64,000 bases of DNA from Rhodobacteraceae bacterium 63075 (lineage in GTDB: Bacteria > Pseudomonadota > Alphaproteobacteria > Rhodobacterales > Rhodobacteraceae), in the NCBI GenBank assembly GCA_003417655.1, contig QVMW01000006.1, positions 62,001 to 126,000 of the forward strand, read 5' to 3'. Below, piece by piece: positions 18,234 to 26,303 of this stretch. Under the pieces are notes generated by a model, which saw only the letters and a program-made list of their open reading frames with translations, searched no databases and was not told where the DNA came from. A program made the position numbers and the translations under genes. The first letter of the stretch is position 1. Every line of letters starts with the position of its first letter.

Positions 18234-19172
18234 ATGCAGATCGTCCGCGCCCATCATGACACGCCCCCTGCCGCCCGTGGCGCGGCTGTCGCCATCGGCA
18301 ATTTCGACGGGGTTCATCTCGGCCACAGGGCCGTGATCGACATCGCCCGCAGCGCGGCGGAGACGAATGGCACGCCGCTCGGCATTCTCACCTTCGAGCC
18401 CCACCCGCGCAGCTATTTCGCCCCCGATGCGCCGCCCTTCCGGCTGATGAATGCCGAGGCGCGCGCGCACCGGCTCGAAAAGCTCGGGGTGGATGTGCTC
18501 TACGAGCTGCCCTTCGATGCCGCGATGGCCGGGCTCGCGCCGGAGGGTTTCGCGCGGGAGGTGATTTCCGAGGGGCTGGGGCTCACCCATGTCGTCGTCG
18601 GGGCCGATTTCTGCTTCGGCAAGGACCGCGCGGGCGATGCCGCCGCGCTCATCCGCTACGGCGAGATGATGGGCTTCGGCGTGACCATCGCGGATCTGAT
18701 CGGGGGCGAGACGGGCCGGGTCTCCTCCACGGCGATCCGCGCGGCGCTCGCCGAGGGACGCCCGCAGGACGCCGCCGCCATGCTCGGCCACCTGCACCGT
18801 TTCGAAGGCCCCGTCATCACCGGCGCGCAGCGCGGGCGCGATCTGGGCTTTCCCACGGCGAACCTCGATATCTCCGGGCTGCACCTGCCGCGCTTCGGGG
18901 TCTATGCCGTCATGATCGACGTGCTCACCGGCCCCCATGCCGGGGCCTATCACGGCGCTGCCTCGCTGGGCACGCGGCCCATGTTCGGCGAGAACGCGCC
19001 CAACCTCGAGACCTATATCTTCGATTTCAGCGGCGACATCTACGGCGAGACGATCTCCGTCGGCCTCGCCCATTTCCTGCGCCCCGAGGAGACGTTCGAC
19101 GGGCTCGAGCCCTTCATCGCCCAGATGCAGGCCGATTGCGACGCCGCCCGCGCCCTGCTGGCCGCGCCATGA
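18234..19172 (+). CDS. ribF: Bifunctional riboflavin kinase/FAD synthetase
   Basis: A 312-residue two-domain enzyme that makes FMN and then FAD. The N-terminal nucleotidyltransferase has AIGNFDGVHLGHRAV and VVGADFCFGKDRAG; the C-terminal kinase has GRDLGFPTANLDI and ends with HFLRPEETFDGLEPFIAQM. The ATG at 18234 starts the fold; a clear ribosome binding site is not visible. Its stop overlaps the start of the next gene (ATGA). The rest of the riboflavin pathway is in the window, but 10-22 kb away. Confidence 0.92.
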   Translation: MQIVRAHHDTPPAARGAAVAIGNFDGVHLGHRAVIDIARSAAETNGTPLGILTFEPHPRSYFAPDAPPFRLMNAEARAHRLEKLGVDVLYELPFDAAMAGLAPEGFAREVISEGLGLTHVVVGADFCFGKDRAGDAAALIRYGEMMGFGVTIADLIGGETGRVSSTAIRAALAEGRPQDAAAMLGHLHRFEGPVITGAQRGRDLGFPTANLDISGLHLPRFGVYAVMIDVLTGPHAGAYHGAASLGTRPMFGENAPNLETYIFDFSGDIYGETISVGLAHFLRPEETFDGLEPFIAQMQADCDAARALLAAP

Positions 19173-19645
19173 GCGACGATGACCCCATCGACCGGGACGG
19201 CCTCGCGCCGCGCTTCTGGGAGCGCAAGCGGCTGAGCGAGATGAGCGAGAAGGAATGGGAGGCGCTCTGCGACGGCTGCGGCAAGTGTTGCCTCAACAAG
19301 CTCGAGGACGAGGACAGCGGCGAAGTGGCCCTCACGCGCGTCGCCTGCCGCCTCTTCGACGATGCCACCTGCCGCTGCGGGCAATACGAAACCCGCCACA
19401 GGATCGTCCCGGAATGTATCTCGCTCACGGCGAAGAAGCTGGACTCGCACATCTACTGGATGCCCGAAACCTGCGCCTACAAGCTGCTCTGGCAGGGCAA
19501 GCCGCTCTTTGACTGGCACCCGCTGATCTCGGGCACGCCCGAAAGCGTGCACCGCGCGGGCGTGTCGATGCAGGGGCGGACCGTGCCGGAATTCGACGTG
19601 GATGACGACGACTGGGAAGATCATATCATAGAGGAGCCGACCTGA
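19169..19645 (+). CDS. UPF0260/YcgN-family cysteine cluster protein
   Basis: A 158-residue protein of the YcgN/UPF0260 group. The cysteine pattern CDGCGKCCLNK, then CRLFDDATCRCGQY and PECISL is typical of YkgJ-type proteins thought to hold a metal or Fe-S cluster. The function is unknown. It overlaps ribF at its start and threonine aldolase at its stop (TGATG), so the three genes are translationally coupled. Confidence 0.85.
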   Translation: MSDDDPIDRDGLAPRFWERKRLSEMSEKEWEALCDGCGKCCLNKLEDEDSGEVALTRVACRLFDDATCRCGQYETRHRIVPECISLTAKKLDSHIYWMPETCAYKLLWQGKPLFDWHPLISGTPESVHRAGVSMQGRTVPEFDVDDDDWEDHIIEEPT

Positions 19646-20697
19646 TGTTCTTTGCTTCCGACAATGGCGGCCCGATGCTGCCCGAGGTGATGACCGCGCT
19701 CACGCGCGCCAACGAGGCCTTTGCCATGCCCTACGGGGCCGATCCGATCATGGAAGAGGTGCGCGCCAGCCTGCGTGCGCTCTTCGAGGCCCCGGGGGCG
19801 GCGGTCTATCTCGTGGCCACGGGCACGGCGGCCAATTCGCTGGCACTGGCGACGATCTGCCAACCCTTCGAGACGGTGTTTTGCAGCCCCACGGCGCATA
19901 TCCACGAGGATGAATGCAACGCGCCCGAGTTCTACACCGGCGGTGCGAAGCTCACCATCGCGGGCACCGAGGACAAGATGACGCCCGAGGCGCTGCGCAC
20001 GGCCATCGCGGGCCAGCAGACGCGCGCCGTGCACGGGCCGCAGCGCGGGCCGGTCTCCATCACGCAGGTGACGGAGCGCGGGGCCGTGTATTCACTGGAC
20101 GAGTTGCGCGGGCTGACCGATGTGGCCAAGTCCTTCGGGCTCAAGGTGCATCTCGACGGCGCGCGCTTTGCCAATGCGCAGGTGGCGCTCGGCTGCACGC
20201 CGGCCGAGATGACATGGAAGGCGGGCGTTGACGTTGTCTCCTTCGGGGCGACGAAAAACGGCTGCGCGGGTGTCGAGGCGGTGATCTTCTTCGATCCGGA
20301 AAAGGCCTGGGAATTCGAGCTGCGCCGCAAGCGCGGGGGGCATCTTTTCTCCAAGCACCGCTTTCTTTCGGCGCAGATGCAGGGCTATCTCGAGGGTGAT
20401 GCCTGGCTGCGCGCGGCAGAGGCGGCCAATGCGCGGGGGGCGCAGATGGCCAAGGGGCTGCGGGCGATGGAGGCGGCCGAGATCGTGAACACGCCGGACG
20501 CCAACATCCTCTTCGCGCGCCTCCCCCGCGCCGCGCATCAGCGCCTTCATGCAGCTGGCGCGCAGTATTACGTCATGGGCGGTGATGTGGAGACGGGCGA
20601 TCCGGACGAGCCGCTCCTGTGCAGGCTGGTGTGCGGCTGGAACGTGAGCAAGGCGGATGTCGCGCGGTTCCTGGAGCTTGCCGGGGGCGATGCTTGA
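19645..20697 (+). CDS. ltaE: Low-specificity L-threonine aldolase
   Basis: A 350-residue PLP fold-I enzyme that splits L-threonine or allo-threonine to glycine and acetaldehyde. FFASDNGGPMLPEVM is the typical start and VVSFGATKNGCAG holds the Schiff-base lysine; HLDGARFANA binds the PLP ring. Length is standard. It starts on the last base of the preceding stop. A second route from threonine to glycine (tdh-kbl) is encoded about 30 kb downstream. Confidence 0.9.
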   Translation: MFFASDNGGPMLPEVMTALTRANEAFAMPYGADPIMEEVRASLRALFEAPGAAVYLVATGTAANSLALATICQPFETVFCSPTAHIHEDECNAPEFYTGGAKLTIAGTEDKMTPEALRTAIAGQQTRAVHGPQRGPVSITQVTERGAVYSLDELRGLTDVAKSFGLKVHLDGARFANAQVALGCTPAEMTWKAGVDVVSFGATKNGCAGVEAVIFFDPEKAWEFELRRKRGGHLFSKHRFLSAQMQGYLEGDAWLRAAEAANARGAQMAKGLRAMEAAEIVNTPDANILFARLPRAAHQRLHAAGAQYYVMGGDVETGDPDEPLLCRLVCGWNVSKADVARFLELAGGDA

Positions 20698-21135
20698 GGG
20701 CAGTCAGGTTTGGCTGGCCGGCGCGAGGGGAAAGTCTTTGGTGCAGGGGGCTGCGAAGGACGGGGGAGAGGCCATTTTGGACACTCGCCTAGGTCTTTGA
20801 TGAGGCTTGTTCGGCAGAAACCCAAGGCGCGGAATCAAGGCCGAAGGCCGCCGCGCCATCGGGTCACATTGCACACAGTGCAATGTGACTGGGCCGCCTC
20901 GTCGCCCCATAGGGGCGCCGACAATACAAAGCACGCCTCCGGCGTGACGGCCCGGCGATTGGGCTGGCCTTGGTGCGTGGCTCGTTCGTCGCGCGCCAGT
21001 TGCTGAGATAAAGCACTGCCAAACCAGCTTTGGATCGCCGCGCCGCGGCCCGTCGTTGTCACGGCTCGTAAAGTTTGTTCGAACGACCGATCCGTCCCAC
21101 AAAGCAACCCCTGCCCCAGCGCCTTCGCCAACCCC
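20698..21135. repeat. Intergenic region with repeat-family copy A
   Basis: A 438-base gap without a gene, between the convergent ltaE and tag genes. 20827-20855 matches 47265-47293 exactly over 29 bases, and 20954-21020 matches 47343-47406 and the minus strand of 17415-17475. Between them is a perfect 12-bp inverted repeat with a three-base loop at 20863-20889 (GTCACATTGCAC/GTGCAATGTGAC) that is not shared with the other copies. The whole behaves as a modular intergenic element with a variable hairpin. Confidence 0.8.
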
Positions 21136-21693
21136 TCACACCTCGTCATGGCGAAAACACCCTGTCAGGTGATCGTTCACCAGCCCGCAGGCCTGCATCC
21201 AGGCATAGACGATCGTCGGGCCGCAGAACCTGAAGCCGCGCTGTTTCAAATCCTTCGAAAATGCGCGGGAAATTTCGGTCTGGGCCGGAACCTCTTCGAG
21301 ACTCTCGAAACTGCCTCGGATCGGGGTGCCACCGACGAAGCTCCAGCAATACTCCGAGAAGCCTTCGCGCGCCTCGATCTCGCGCCAGGCGCGGGCATTT
21401 CCGATGGTCGCCTCGATCTTGCCGCGATGGCGGATGATACCCGCGTCCGCCAGCAGTCGGGCCACGTCCTCCTCGCCCCAACCGGCGATAATCTTGGGAT
21501 CAAACCCCTGAAAGGCTTCACGAAAGTTCTCGCGCTTGCGCAGGATCGTGATCCAGCTCAGCCCGGCCTGGAAGCCGTCGAGCACGAGCTTTTCCCACAG
21601 CGCGCGACTGTCATATTCGGGCACGCCCCACTCCTCGTCGTGATATTTGATGTAGAACGGATCATCGCCGTGCCAGCCGCATCTTTGGGTCAT
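21136..21693 (-). CDS. tag: DNA-3-methyladenine glycosylase I
   Basis: A 185-residue base-excision repair enzyme that removes 3-methyladenine from alkylated DNA. It starts MTQRCGWHGDDPFYIKYHDEEWG; the Cys and His here and the C-terminal NDHLTGCFRH supply the zinc site of Tag. The ATG at 21693 is chosen because CAGGA lies just upstream and the zinc Cys falls at residue 5. Length is normal. It is a single-gene unit divergent from the EAL gene. Confidence 0.93.
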   Translation of the reverse strand: MTQRCGWHGDDPFYIKYHDEEWGVPEYDSRALWEKLVLDGFQAGLSWITILRKRENFREAFQGFDPKIIAGWGEEDVARLLADAGIIRHRGKIEATIGNARAWREIEAREGFSEYCWSFVGGTPIRGSFESLEEVPAQTEISRAFSKDLKQRGFRFCGPTIVYAWMQACGLVNDHLTGCFRHDEV

Positions 21694-21806
21694 TTTTCGT
21701 CCTGTTTTCAGAGGTCGGGGCAATTTTACACAAAGGCCCCGTTTAAGCGCTTGTTAGTGAATCGGCCGCAATCGTGGTGCGAGGTCACACCGGCTGGAGT
21801 GAATTG

Positions 21807-22646
21807 ATGAACCGATTGAAGCAAATGCACAAGGCAGCGAACACCGTCTCGACACCGCTCGATCACGCGGTGCAGATGCGCGACAGGTCGGTTTTGCAGA
21901 TGGTCGAAGCCGCCCTGAAGAGCAAGCAGGTTCTGCTCGCCTACCAGCCGATCATGCAGGCCCGCGCGCCGGACAAGATCGCCTTCTACGAGGGGCTGCT
22001 CCGGGTCATGGACGAGACCGGCCGGATCATCCCGGCGAAGGATTTCATCAACGAGATCGAGCAGATGGAGCTGGGCCGGATCATGGATTGTGTCGCGCTT
22101 GAGAAGGGCCTGCGCACGCTCGCCCGCCAGCCCGAGCTGCGCCTGTCGATCAACATGTCGGCACGTTCCATCGGCTATCCGCGCTGGATGCGCACCCTGC
22201 GCCAGGGCCTCAAGCGCAACGTGACCGTGGGCGAACGGCTCATCCTGGAGATCACCGAAAGCTCGGCCATGACCGTGCCGGAGCTCGTGGTCAACTTCAT
22301 GGCCGAGTTCCACGCCAAGGGCGTGAGCTTCGCGCTCGATGACTTCGGCGCGGGCTACACATCCTTCCGCTACCTGCGCGATTTCTACTTCGACATTCTC
22401 AAGATCGACGGGCAGTTCATTCGCGGCATCTCCGAGGACGCGGACAACCAGGTGCTCACCTCCGCGCTCGTGGCCATCGCCAAGCAGTTCGGCATGCTCA
22501 CCGTCGCCGAGTTCGTCGAGAATGCCGATGACGCCAATTTCCTCACCGCACTCGGCGTCGATTGTCTTCAGGGCTATTACTTCGCCGCGCCCACCGTGCG
22601 CCCTGTCTGGGCGCGCGCCGACGAGGCTGAAATCCGCTCCGCCTGA
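21807..22646 (+). CDS. EAL-domain cyclic-di-GMP phosphodiesterase
   Basis: A 279-residue stand-alone EAL protein with no sensory domain. Catalytic features look intact: YEGLLR in place of EALLR, INMSARS, LEITES, LDDFGAGYTSFRYL, ILKIDG, and AEFVEN, ending with LQGYYFA. It therefore probably hydrolyses c-di-GMP, although Gly in EGL is a variant of EAL. A GTG start 11 codons upstream is possible, but ATG at 21807 has GGAG eight bases before it. It is divergent from tag. Confidence 0.85.
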   Translation: MNRLKQMHKAANTVSTPLDHAVQMRDRSVLQMVEAALKSKQVLLAYQPIMQARAPDKIAFYEGLLRVMDETGRIIPAKDFINEIEQMELGRIMDCVALEKGLRTLARQPELRLSINMSARSIGYPRWMRTLRQGLKRNVTVGERLILEITESSAMTVPELVVNFMAEFHAKGVSFALDDFGAGYTSFRYLRDFYFDILKIDGQFIRGISEDADNQVLTSALVAIAKQFGMLTVAEFVENADDANFLTALGVDCLQGYYFAAPTVRPVWARADEAEIRSA

Positions 22647-22772
22647 GCCGCGGCTGTCCTGGGCGGCGCCCTGCCAGTTGCCGCGCTGCGGCAAATGCTG
22701 TATGCCTCGCGGCGACATGCGGCGCGCTCCGAGGGGGCTGGCCGCAAACCGGCCACTTGGGAGAGACATCAC

Positions 22773-23948
22773 ATGACCAATATCGTAATCGCCTCGGCAG
22801 CGCGCACTGCCGTAGGCTCTTTCGGCGGCGCCTTCGCGAACACACCCGCCCATGACCTCGGCGCAGCCATGCTCGAGGCCATCGTCGAGCGCGCGGGCGT
22901 CGACAAGAGCGAAGTATCCGAAACCATCCTCGGTCAGGTTCTGACCGCCGGCCAGGGCCAGAACCCCGCACGCCAGGCGCATGTGAATGCCGGTCTGCCC
23001 ATCGAGAGCGCCGCCTGGGGCATCAACCAGGTCTGCGGCTCGGGCCTGCGCGCCGTGGCGCTCGGCGCTCAGCATATCCAGCTCGGCGATGCCGAGATCA
23101 TCGCCGCAGGCGGGCAGGAGAGCATGACGCTCAGCCCCCATGTGGCGCATCTGCGCTCAGGCACGAAGATGGGCGATGTGAAATACATCGACAGCATGAT
23201 CCGCGACGGCCTCTGGGACGCCTTCAACGGCTATCACATGGGCCAGACGGCCGAGAACGTCGCCGAAAAGTGGCAGATCAGCCGCGACCAGCAGGACGAA
23301 TTCGCGCTCGCCTCGCAGAACAAGGCCGAAGCGGCCCAGAAGGCCGGCAAGTTCAAGGACGAGATCACGCCTTTCACCGTCAAGACCCGCAAGGGCGAAA
23401 CCGTTGTGGAAGACGACGAATACATCCGCCACGGCGCGACGCTGGAGAGCTTGCAGAAGCTGCGCCCGGCCTTCACCAAGGATGGCTCGGTGACGGCCGC
23501 CAACGCCAGCGGCCTCAATGACGGCGCGGCGGGCGTTCTGCTGATGAGTGCCGAGAATGCAGAGAAACGCGGCATCACGCCGCTGGCGCGGATCGCCTCC
23601 TATGCCACGGCAGGCCTCGATCCGGCAATCATGGGCGTCGGCCCCGTCAACGCCAGCCGCAAGGCGCTGGAAAAGGCGGGCTGGAGCGCGGGCGATCTGG
23701 ACCTCGTGGAAGCCAACGAGGCCTTCGCCGCGCAGGCCTGCGCCGTCAACAAGGAGATGGGCTGGGACCCCGAGATCGTCAACGTCAACGGCGGCGCGAT
23801 CGCCATCGGCCACCCGATCGGCGCCTCGGGCGCGCGCGTGCTCAACACGCTGCTCTTCGAGATGCAGCGCCGCGACGCCAAGAAGGGCCTCGCCACGCTC
23901 TGCATCGGCGGCGGCATGGGCGTTGCGCTCTGCGTCGAGCGCCCCTGA
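22773..23948 (+). CDS. phaA: Acetyl-CoA C-acetyltransferase (beta-ketothiolase)
   Basis: A 391-residue thiolase that joins two acetyl-CoA into acetoacetyl-CoA. [10 protein letters not shown] carries the acyl-accepting Cys; [19 protein letters not shown] carries the catalytic His; the second Cys is in [10 protein letters not shown]. The start at 22773 follows GGGAGAG. It precedes phaB, the usual arrangement for polyhydroxybutyrate synthesis, but a terminator lies between them, so phaB may have its own promoter. The polymerase phaC is not in the window. Confidence 0.93.
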   Translation: MTNIVIASAARTAVGSFGGAFANTPAHDLGAAMLEAIVERAGVDKSEVSETILGQVLTAGQGQNPARQAHVNAGLPIESAAWGINQVCGSGLRAVALGAQHIQLGDAEIIAAGGQESMTLSPHVAHLRSGTKMGDVKYIDSMIRDGLWDAFNGYHMGQTAENVAEKWQISRDQQDEFALASQNKAEAAQKAGKFKDEITPFTVKTRKGETVVEDDEYIRHGATLESLQKLRPAFTKDGSVTAANASGLNDGAAGVLLMSAENAEKRGITPLARIASYATAGLDPAIMGVGPVNASRKALEKAGWSAGDLDLVEANEAFAAQACAVNKEMGWDPEIVNVNGGAIAIGHPIGASGARVLNTLLFEMQRRDAKKGLATLCIGGGMGVALCVERP

Positions 23949-23972
23949 TCCGAACTTGCGGGTCGTATCGGG

Positions 23973-24001
23973 AGGGGCGCTCTTCGGGTGCCCCTTTTTT
24001 T
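23973..24001 (+). terminator. phaA terminator
   Basis: AGGGGC pairs with GCCCCT across an 11-base loop and is followed by a run of seven T. It lies 24 bases after the phaA stop, and separates phaA from phaB transcriptionally unless read through. Confidence 0.85.
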
Positions 24002-24021
24002 GCACCGGCAGCAAGAAATTT

Positions 24022-24066
24022 CGCATATGCGGCATATTGAACCCGAAATAATGTTGCGTATACGCA
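24022..24066 (+). promoter_or_regulatory. Two palindromes upstream of phaB (candidate operators)
   Basis: CGCATATGCG at 24022-24031 and TGCGTATACGCA at 24055-24066 are perfect palindromes with centres 34 bases apart, in the AT-rich 115-base gap before phaB. Both have the form GCG-TA-rich-CGC or its inverse, as a dimeric regulator might bind. PhaR of related bacteria recognises TGC/GCA inverted repeats, but the spacing here is wider than the known site, so the regulator is only a guess. Confidence 0.45.
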
Positions 24067-24116
24067 CTCTCAAATGTAACACCATTACCTAACGCAATTC
24101 TGAAGGAGACATCATC

Positions 24117-24839
24117 ATGGCACGGACAGCACTGGTCACAGGCGGCTCGCGCGGCATCGGCGCGGCGATCTCGAAAGCGCTCAAGGCGGAGGGCTACAAC
24201 GTCGCTGCGACCTATGCAGGCAATGACGAGGCGGCGTCGAAGTTCACCAAAGAGACCGGCATCAAGACCTACAAGTGGAACGTCGCCGACTATGACGAAA
24301 GCGCGGCCGGGATCGCCAAGGTGGAAGAGGAAGTCGGCCCGATCGACGTCGTCGTCGCCAATGCCGGGATCACCCGCGACGCCCCCTTCCACAAGATGAC
24401 GCCCGACCAGTGGAAAGACGTGATCGACACCAACCTCACCGGCGTGTTCAACACGGTGCATCCCGTCTGGCCCGGCATGCGCGAGCGCGGCTTCGGCCGC
24501 ATCGTCGTGATCTCCTCGATCAACGGCCAGAAGGGCCAGTTCGCGCAGGTGAACTATGCCGCGACGAAGGCGGGCGATCTCGGAATCATCAAGAGCCTCG
24601 CGCAGGAAGGCGCGGGCAAGGGCATCACGGCCAATGCGGTCTGCCCCGGCTACATTGCCACCGAGATGGTCATGGCCGTGCCCGAGAAGGTGCGCGAGAG
24701 CATCATCGGCCAGATCCCCGCAGGCCGCCTCGGCGAGCCCGAGGAGATCGCCCGCTGCGTGGCCTTCCTGGCCTCCGACGACTCGGGCTTCATCAACGGC
24801 TCGACGATTTCCGCCAACGGCGCGCAATTCTTCGTCTGA
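24117..24839 (+). CDS. phaB: Acetoacetyl-CoA reductase
   Basis: A 240-residue short-chain dehydrogenase that reduces acetoacetyl-CoA to (R)-3-hydroxybutyryl-CoA with NADPH. TGGSRGIGAAI is the nucleotide-binding loop; Ser in VISSINGQKGQ, Tyr-x3-Lys in NYAATKAG and the preceding Asn form the catalytic set. GAAGGAG is just before the ATG. The last 47 bases, including the stop, recur almost exactly at 24887-24933. Confidence 0.93.
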   Translation: MARTALVTGGSRGIGAAISKALKAEGYNVAATYAGNDEAASKFTKETGIKTYKWNVADYDESAAGIAKVEEEVGPIDVVVANAGITRDAPFHKMTPDQWKDVIDTNLTGVFNTVHPVWPGMRERGFGRIVVISSINGQKGQFAQVNYAATKAGDLGIIKSLAQEGAGKGITANAVCPGYIATEMVMAVPEKVRESIIGQIPAGRLGEPEEIARCVAFLASDDSGFINGSTISANGAQFFV

Positions 24840-24863
24840 GGCCCTGAAGAATGCGGCGGAGGA

Positions 24864-24882
24864 CCGCGCCACAAAGGCGCGG
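24864..24882 (+). terminator. phaB terminator hairpin
   Basis: CCGCGCC-ACAAA-GGCGCGG, a perfect 7-bp stem 25 bases after the phaB stop. It is followed only by CCTTT before the duplicated phaB tail begins, so the T-run looks cut short by that duplication. Confidence 0.65.
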
Positions 24883-24886
24883 CCTT

Positions 24887-24933
24887 TCAACGGCTCGACG
24901 ATTTCCGCCAACGGCGCGCAATTCTTCGTATGA
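24887..24933 (+). repeat. Duplicated 3' end of phaB
   Basis: This 47-base stretch matches phaB 24793-24839 at 46 positions; the only difference is C versus A just before the TGA. The offset is 94 bases, so the copy is out of frame with phaB and has no start of its own. It is a non-coding remnant of a short duplication lying behind the phaB terminator hairpin. Confidence 0.9.
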
Positions 24934-24957
24934 TCCGCGCCGTAACCCGGAACAAGA

Positions 24958-24985
24958 AAGCGCGCGAGGGTGTCCTCGCGCGCTT
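24958..24985. terminator. Bidirectional terminator between phaB and the YdcH-like gene
   Basis: A perfect 12-bp stem, AAGCGCGCGAGG and CCTCGCGCGCTT, around GTGT. It is followed by CTTATT on the plus strand and preceded by AAGAAAG, which reads as CTTTCTT on the minus strand, so it can stop transcription from both sides. Confidence 0.8.
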
Positions 24986-25008
24986 CTTATTGAGCCAGTG
25001 TCGGCGCG

Positions 25009-25185
25009 TCAGGCGGAGGCGTCCGCCTCCAGCCGCGAAATCTCTTCCTTGATACGAAGTTTCTGCTTCTTGAGCTCTGCAATCTCGCTGTCCGACGAAC
25101 CGGGCGACCTTTGTATTTCTTCAACGCGGTCCGAAAGAGTTTGGTGTTTCTTCTGCAGTTCTTCGACATGCGAACTCAAGCTCAT
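25009..25185 (-). CDS. YdcH-family (DUF465) small coiled-coil protein
   Basis: A 58-residue protein starting MSLSSHVEELQKKHQTLSDR, with heptad-like helices typical of the YdcH/DUF465 family. AAGGAG lies six bases before the ATG at 25185, which decides the start over an upstream in-frame ATG. Family function is unknown. Single-gene unit. Confidence 0.85.
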   Translation of the reverse strand: MSLSSHVEELQKKHQTLSDRVEEIQRSPGSSDSEIAELKKQKLRIKEEISRLEADASA

Positions 25186-25278
25186 GGCAGTCTCCTTCTT
25201 TGAATATGCCCCTTCATCCGACCACAGCGCGCTGCGCTTGTCACGCCGCAGATGCAAAATCACGGCGGAAAAATGCCG

Positions 25279-26034
25279 TCAATCTTCCGGAAACGGCAGC
25301 GGTGCCGCATCCCTGAGCACGGCGCGAACCTCGGGCGTATAGCTTTCCGCGTCGCGCTCATGGGCCGCGCCGTCATGCATCACCAGCCCGGCATGAAGGG
25401 CAAACGGCGCGCGCCCTCCATGCCGCGCGCGCATCAGCACAAGCTGGGCCGCGCGGCCCGCGCGCGGCAGGATGGGCCGGAGCTGCACAGAGCCAAGATA
25501 GCCCGGCAAGCCTGACAGAAGCTCGGGCACGCGTTCGGCGCGGCAGATGAGCGTGAGCCACCCTTTGGGCGCGAGCCTGCGTGCGCAGGCCTCGAGCCAG
25601 CCTGTCAGGTCCGCGTGCCCCAGGGCCGTCTCGCGGCCTGCATCCCGCGCCGCCGTGCCGCGCGCGCGGTCGAAATAGGGCGGGTTGGTGATCACGTGAT
25701 CGAAGCGGCGCGCCTTCAGCGCCGCGGGCATTGCGGCGATATCCCCTTCATGGAGCGTCAGCGGCAGGCCGTTCTCGCTGCTGTTGCGCTCCGCCAGCCG
25801 CGCATAGTCCGGCTGAAGCTCCAGCCCGTGCAGCTCGAGCCCCGGCACCCGCCGCCCGAGGCAGAGCGCCGCCGCCCCTGCCCCGCAGCCCATATCGAGC
25901 ACGCTCTGGCCCGCCCGGGCCGCGACAGAGGCGGCCAGCAACACCGGATCGACCCCCGCGCGATAGCCCTGCTTCGGCTGCCAGAGCGCGAGCCGGCCGC
26001 CCAGAAAGGCATCCTGCGTGAGATCTTCACTCAT
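25279..26034 (-). CDS. tRNA1(Val) (adenine-37-N6)-methyltransferase-like protein
   Basis: A 251-residue SAM-dependent methyltransferase. VLDMGCGAGAAALCL is the SAM loop and ITNPPYF the adenine-N6 NPPY motif, an arrangement like YfiC/TrmN6, which methylates A37 of tRNA1(Val). N-terminal QPKQGYRAGVDPVLLAA is typical of this group. The start at 26034 overlaps the end of the DUF2007 gene by eight bases. Exact substrate is inferred from family resemblance. Confidence 0.85.
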   Translation of the reverse strand: MSEDLTQDAFLGGRLALWQPKQGYRAGVDPVLLAASVAARAGQSVLDMGCGAGAAALCLGRRVPGLELHGLELQPDYARLAERNSSENGLPLTLHEGDIAAMPAALKARRFDHVITNPPYFDRARGTAARDAGRETALGHADLTGWLEACARRLAPKGWLTLICRAERVPELLSGLPGYLGSVQLRPILPRAGRAAQLVLMRARHGGRAPFALHAGLVMHDGAAHERDAESYTPEVRAVLRDAAPLPFPED

Positions 26035-26245
26035 CGACCGGATCGAGCCCGTTGTCGCGCAGGGCGCGCACGGCGTCAGCATAGTCGCGGTCGGCAACCA
26101 TCAGGCGCCGCGGGAATATGCCGATTGAGCCTTCGAGCACGCTCATGTTTACGTCCATTTCAAACACGGCTATACCCTCGCCCTGAAGCAGCGCTTGTGC
26201 AAAAGCGAGTTCAGTCGGGTCGGTGGTTCTAAGAAGCTGTTTCAT
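26027..26245 (-). CDS. DUF2007 domain protein
   Basis: A 72-residue protein starting MKQLLRTTDPTELAFAQALL, with the compact alpha-beta pattern of the DUF2007 putative signal-transducing family (VFEMDVNMSVLEGSIG, then PRRLMVADRDYADAV). Function unknown. Coupled to the downstream methyltransferase and divergent from the polyprenyl synthase gene 58 bases away. Confidence 0.82.
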   Translation of the reverse strand: MKQLLRTTDPTELAFAQALLQGEGIAVFEMDVNMSVLEGSIGIFPRRLMVADRDYADAVRALRDNGLDPVDE

Positions 26246-26303
26246 AGAGCGAATATGACCATCTTTACGCATTTGTCGAGATGCGGCACGGGAGTGTGAA
26301 GGC

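Noticed and set aside
24887-24933. Duplicated phaB tail as a small gene encoding the end of a reductase
   Set aside because: No start codon with a ribosome binding site, and only about 15 codons long in that frame. It is a remnant, not a gene.
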